A DNA stretch of 64,000 nt from Polaribacter butkevichii (GTDB taxonomy: Bacteria; Bacteroidota; Bacteroidia; Flavobacteriales; Flavobacteriaceae), in contig NZ_CP150661.1 in NCBI RefSeq assembly GCF_038024105.1, positions 2,995,001-3,059,000 of the forward strand. The letters run 5' to 3'. The translations under genes and the position numbers were made by a program. Position 1 is the stretch's first letter. Every line of letters starts with the position of its first letter. Below, piece after piece: positions 63,124-64,000 of the stretch. The notes below the pieces were generated by a model. It made no database searches. It had not been told where the DNA came from and saw nothing but the letters and a program-made list of their open reading frames with translations.

Positions 63124-64000
63124 TTAGGCAAAAATAGTAGTAAGTCTATATAAGAAAAAATCCACATTTCTGACGCCTCTAAACTGTGCTCTAAAGGCTT
63201 TAATTTTAGCATTGAATGATTCTGCAGAAGCATTAGTACTTCGGTTATCAAAATAGTTTAAGATGTTTTTATAATGTATGGACATAGTTCTAGCTATCGT
63301 GCTGAAGCTTTTAAACGCTGCTTGTCTTACTTTTTCATCCCATTTAGCAAGTCTTATAAGTGCTGATGTTTTATCTGTAGTGTTATTGAATATCCAAGAT
63401 AGATTTTGGCATAACTTGTATGCTTTCTCTATATCAGGATATTTTTCAAACAGTATTTCTGCTCTTATGGCTTGATTTTTAGTCCATTTACTGCTGGATT
63501 TATATAATAGATATCTGCTTCTAGCTAATAGTTGTTTAAGTGTATCTCCATTAGGTAATAGTTTTGGGGTGTATTTTAAAGATTTACTTCTGGCGTTTTC
63601 AATGGCATCATTCTCAGTATCAATCGCTTCCCATCGATGTTTAATTCTTATTTCTTGCAGTGCATCTAATGCTAATTTTTGCACATGAAAACGATCTATT
63701 ACTAAGGCAGCGTTTGGAAAGGATTTCTTGACTATAAGGCCCATATTTCCCGCCATATCTAAGGTTACTTCCATAACTTTCTTCCTATGTTTTAAAGGAA
63801 TTTTATGAAGTATTTTTATGACAACTTCGGCTTTAGTTCCTTTGATCATGGCTACTATTGCGCCTTTCTTTCCTTTAGCTAATTTATTTGTTATTATGGT
63901 ATATAAATCACCGTTAGAAAAGGCAGTTTCGTCAAGTGATAAGTGAGTCCATAAATTCTTTGCAAACAATAACCAGTCTGTTGCGTGCTTCTGTTGATCC
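63124..64000 (-). mobile_element. ISAon1/ISL3-type transposase, 5' end outside the window
   Basis: The frame is open to the right window edge (codons read DQQKHATDWLLFAKN before the LFAKNLWTHLSLDETAF segment), so about 291 C-terminal residues are visible. The DDE core is recognisable: LSLDETAFSNGDLYTIITNK (first Asp), VTLDMAGNMG near residue 75 of the visible part (second Asp), DRFHVQKLALDALQEIR, and the C-terminal Glu region NASAESFNAKIKAFR. It matches ISAon1-family transposases of Bacteroidota, which often have a separate N-terminal ORF (expected beyond 64000). The left IS end is probably between about 63091 and 63123; its exact terminal repeat is not resolved. Confidence 0.88.

Overview
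The window is AT-rich chromosomal DNA from a member of the Bacteroidota, most likely a marine Flavobacteriaceae of the Polaribacter/Tenacibaculum type (inference from gene content and style; no 16S gene is present). Many genes are preceded by the Bacteroidota promoter -7 box TAnnTTTG, several with a TTG 18-19 nt upstream. Shine-Dalgarno motifs are scarce. The gene set is also typical of the group: an ATP synthase beta/epsilon pair separate from the other subunits, an ExbB-ExbD-ExbD operon, a TonB-dependent receptor with an N-terminal carboxypeptidase-like domain, OmpA proteins with thrombospondin type 3 repeats, and an ISAon1-like transposase.

Layout. 1-6.1 kb: the end of an unknown gene, a membrane-anchored MutS-like ATPase, a repeat-filled gap and mfd. 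6.2-12.9 kb: a metal-uptake locus. A TonB receptor and a thioredoxin-like protein diverge from an operon holding a DtxR-type regulator, a membrane-anchored DtxR-FeoA fusion and feoB. The feoB gene is cut in two by one in-frame TAA. A DtxR-like palindrome lies between the two divergent promoters. 13-20.9 kb: an AddA-like helicase-nuclease, kbl, an OmpA/TSP3 protein, atpD and atpC. 21.2-25.5 kb: a lipoprotein, a 7-TM protein, a histidine kinase and a response regulator, then rbfA and a LolC/E-type permease. 25.7-31.3 kb: dusB, an EF-hand protein, lepA, a zinc metallopeptidase and asparaginase. 31.5-34.7 kb: the ExbB/ExbD operon and an outer-membrane-like protein. 34.6-45.2 kb, mostly minus strand: a membrane protein, rpoN, asnS, an RND-type exporter, frr, pyrH, tsf, rpsB, rpsI and rplM. 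45.4-56.8 kb: mixed housekeeping genes (ilvE, mnmD, ruvC, hemW, a CorA-like transporter, 5-FTHF cyclo-ligase and others). 56.9-62.8 kb: adenine deaminase, PhnA, a second OmpA protein and an M20 peptidase. 62.9-64 kb: tRNA-Leu(UAG) followed by a partial ISAon1/ISL3-type transposase cut by the window edge.

The most unusual signal is not a gene. Five copies of an imperfect hairpin element (called family D here), about 80-110 nt each, lie in intergenic gaps at 2682, 25500, 29271, 49039 and 58713. They share the ends AGCTATTTCCTGCTTTC and CAATCAGGGCTA, and their stems change in a compensatory way between copies. Four of the five sit between convergent genes. One copy carries another palindromic repeat (family C) inside its apical loop. 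A third palindrome family (A, core TCATTCCTGC...GCAGGAAT) is mixed with them, and a composite A-C unit is duplicated in tandem with a period of exactly 256 bp. The other leading observations are the interrupted feoB beside the membrane-anchored DtxR-FeoA protein, and a four-helix-bundle gene enclosed by an 11-bp inverted repeat. There is no CRISPR array, rRNA operon or prophage in the window.
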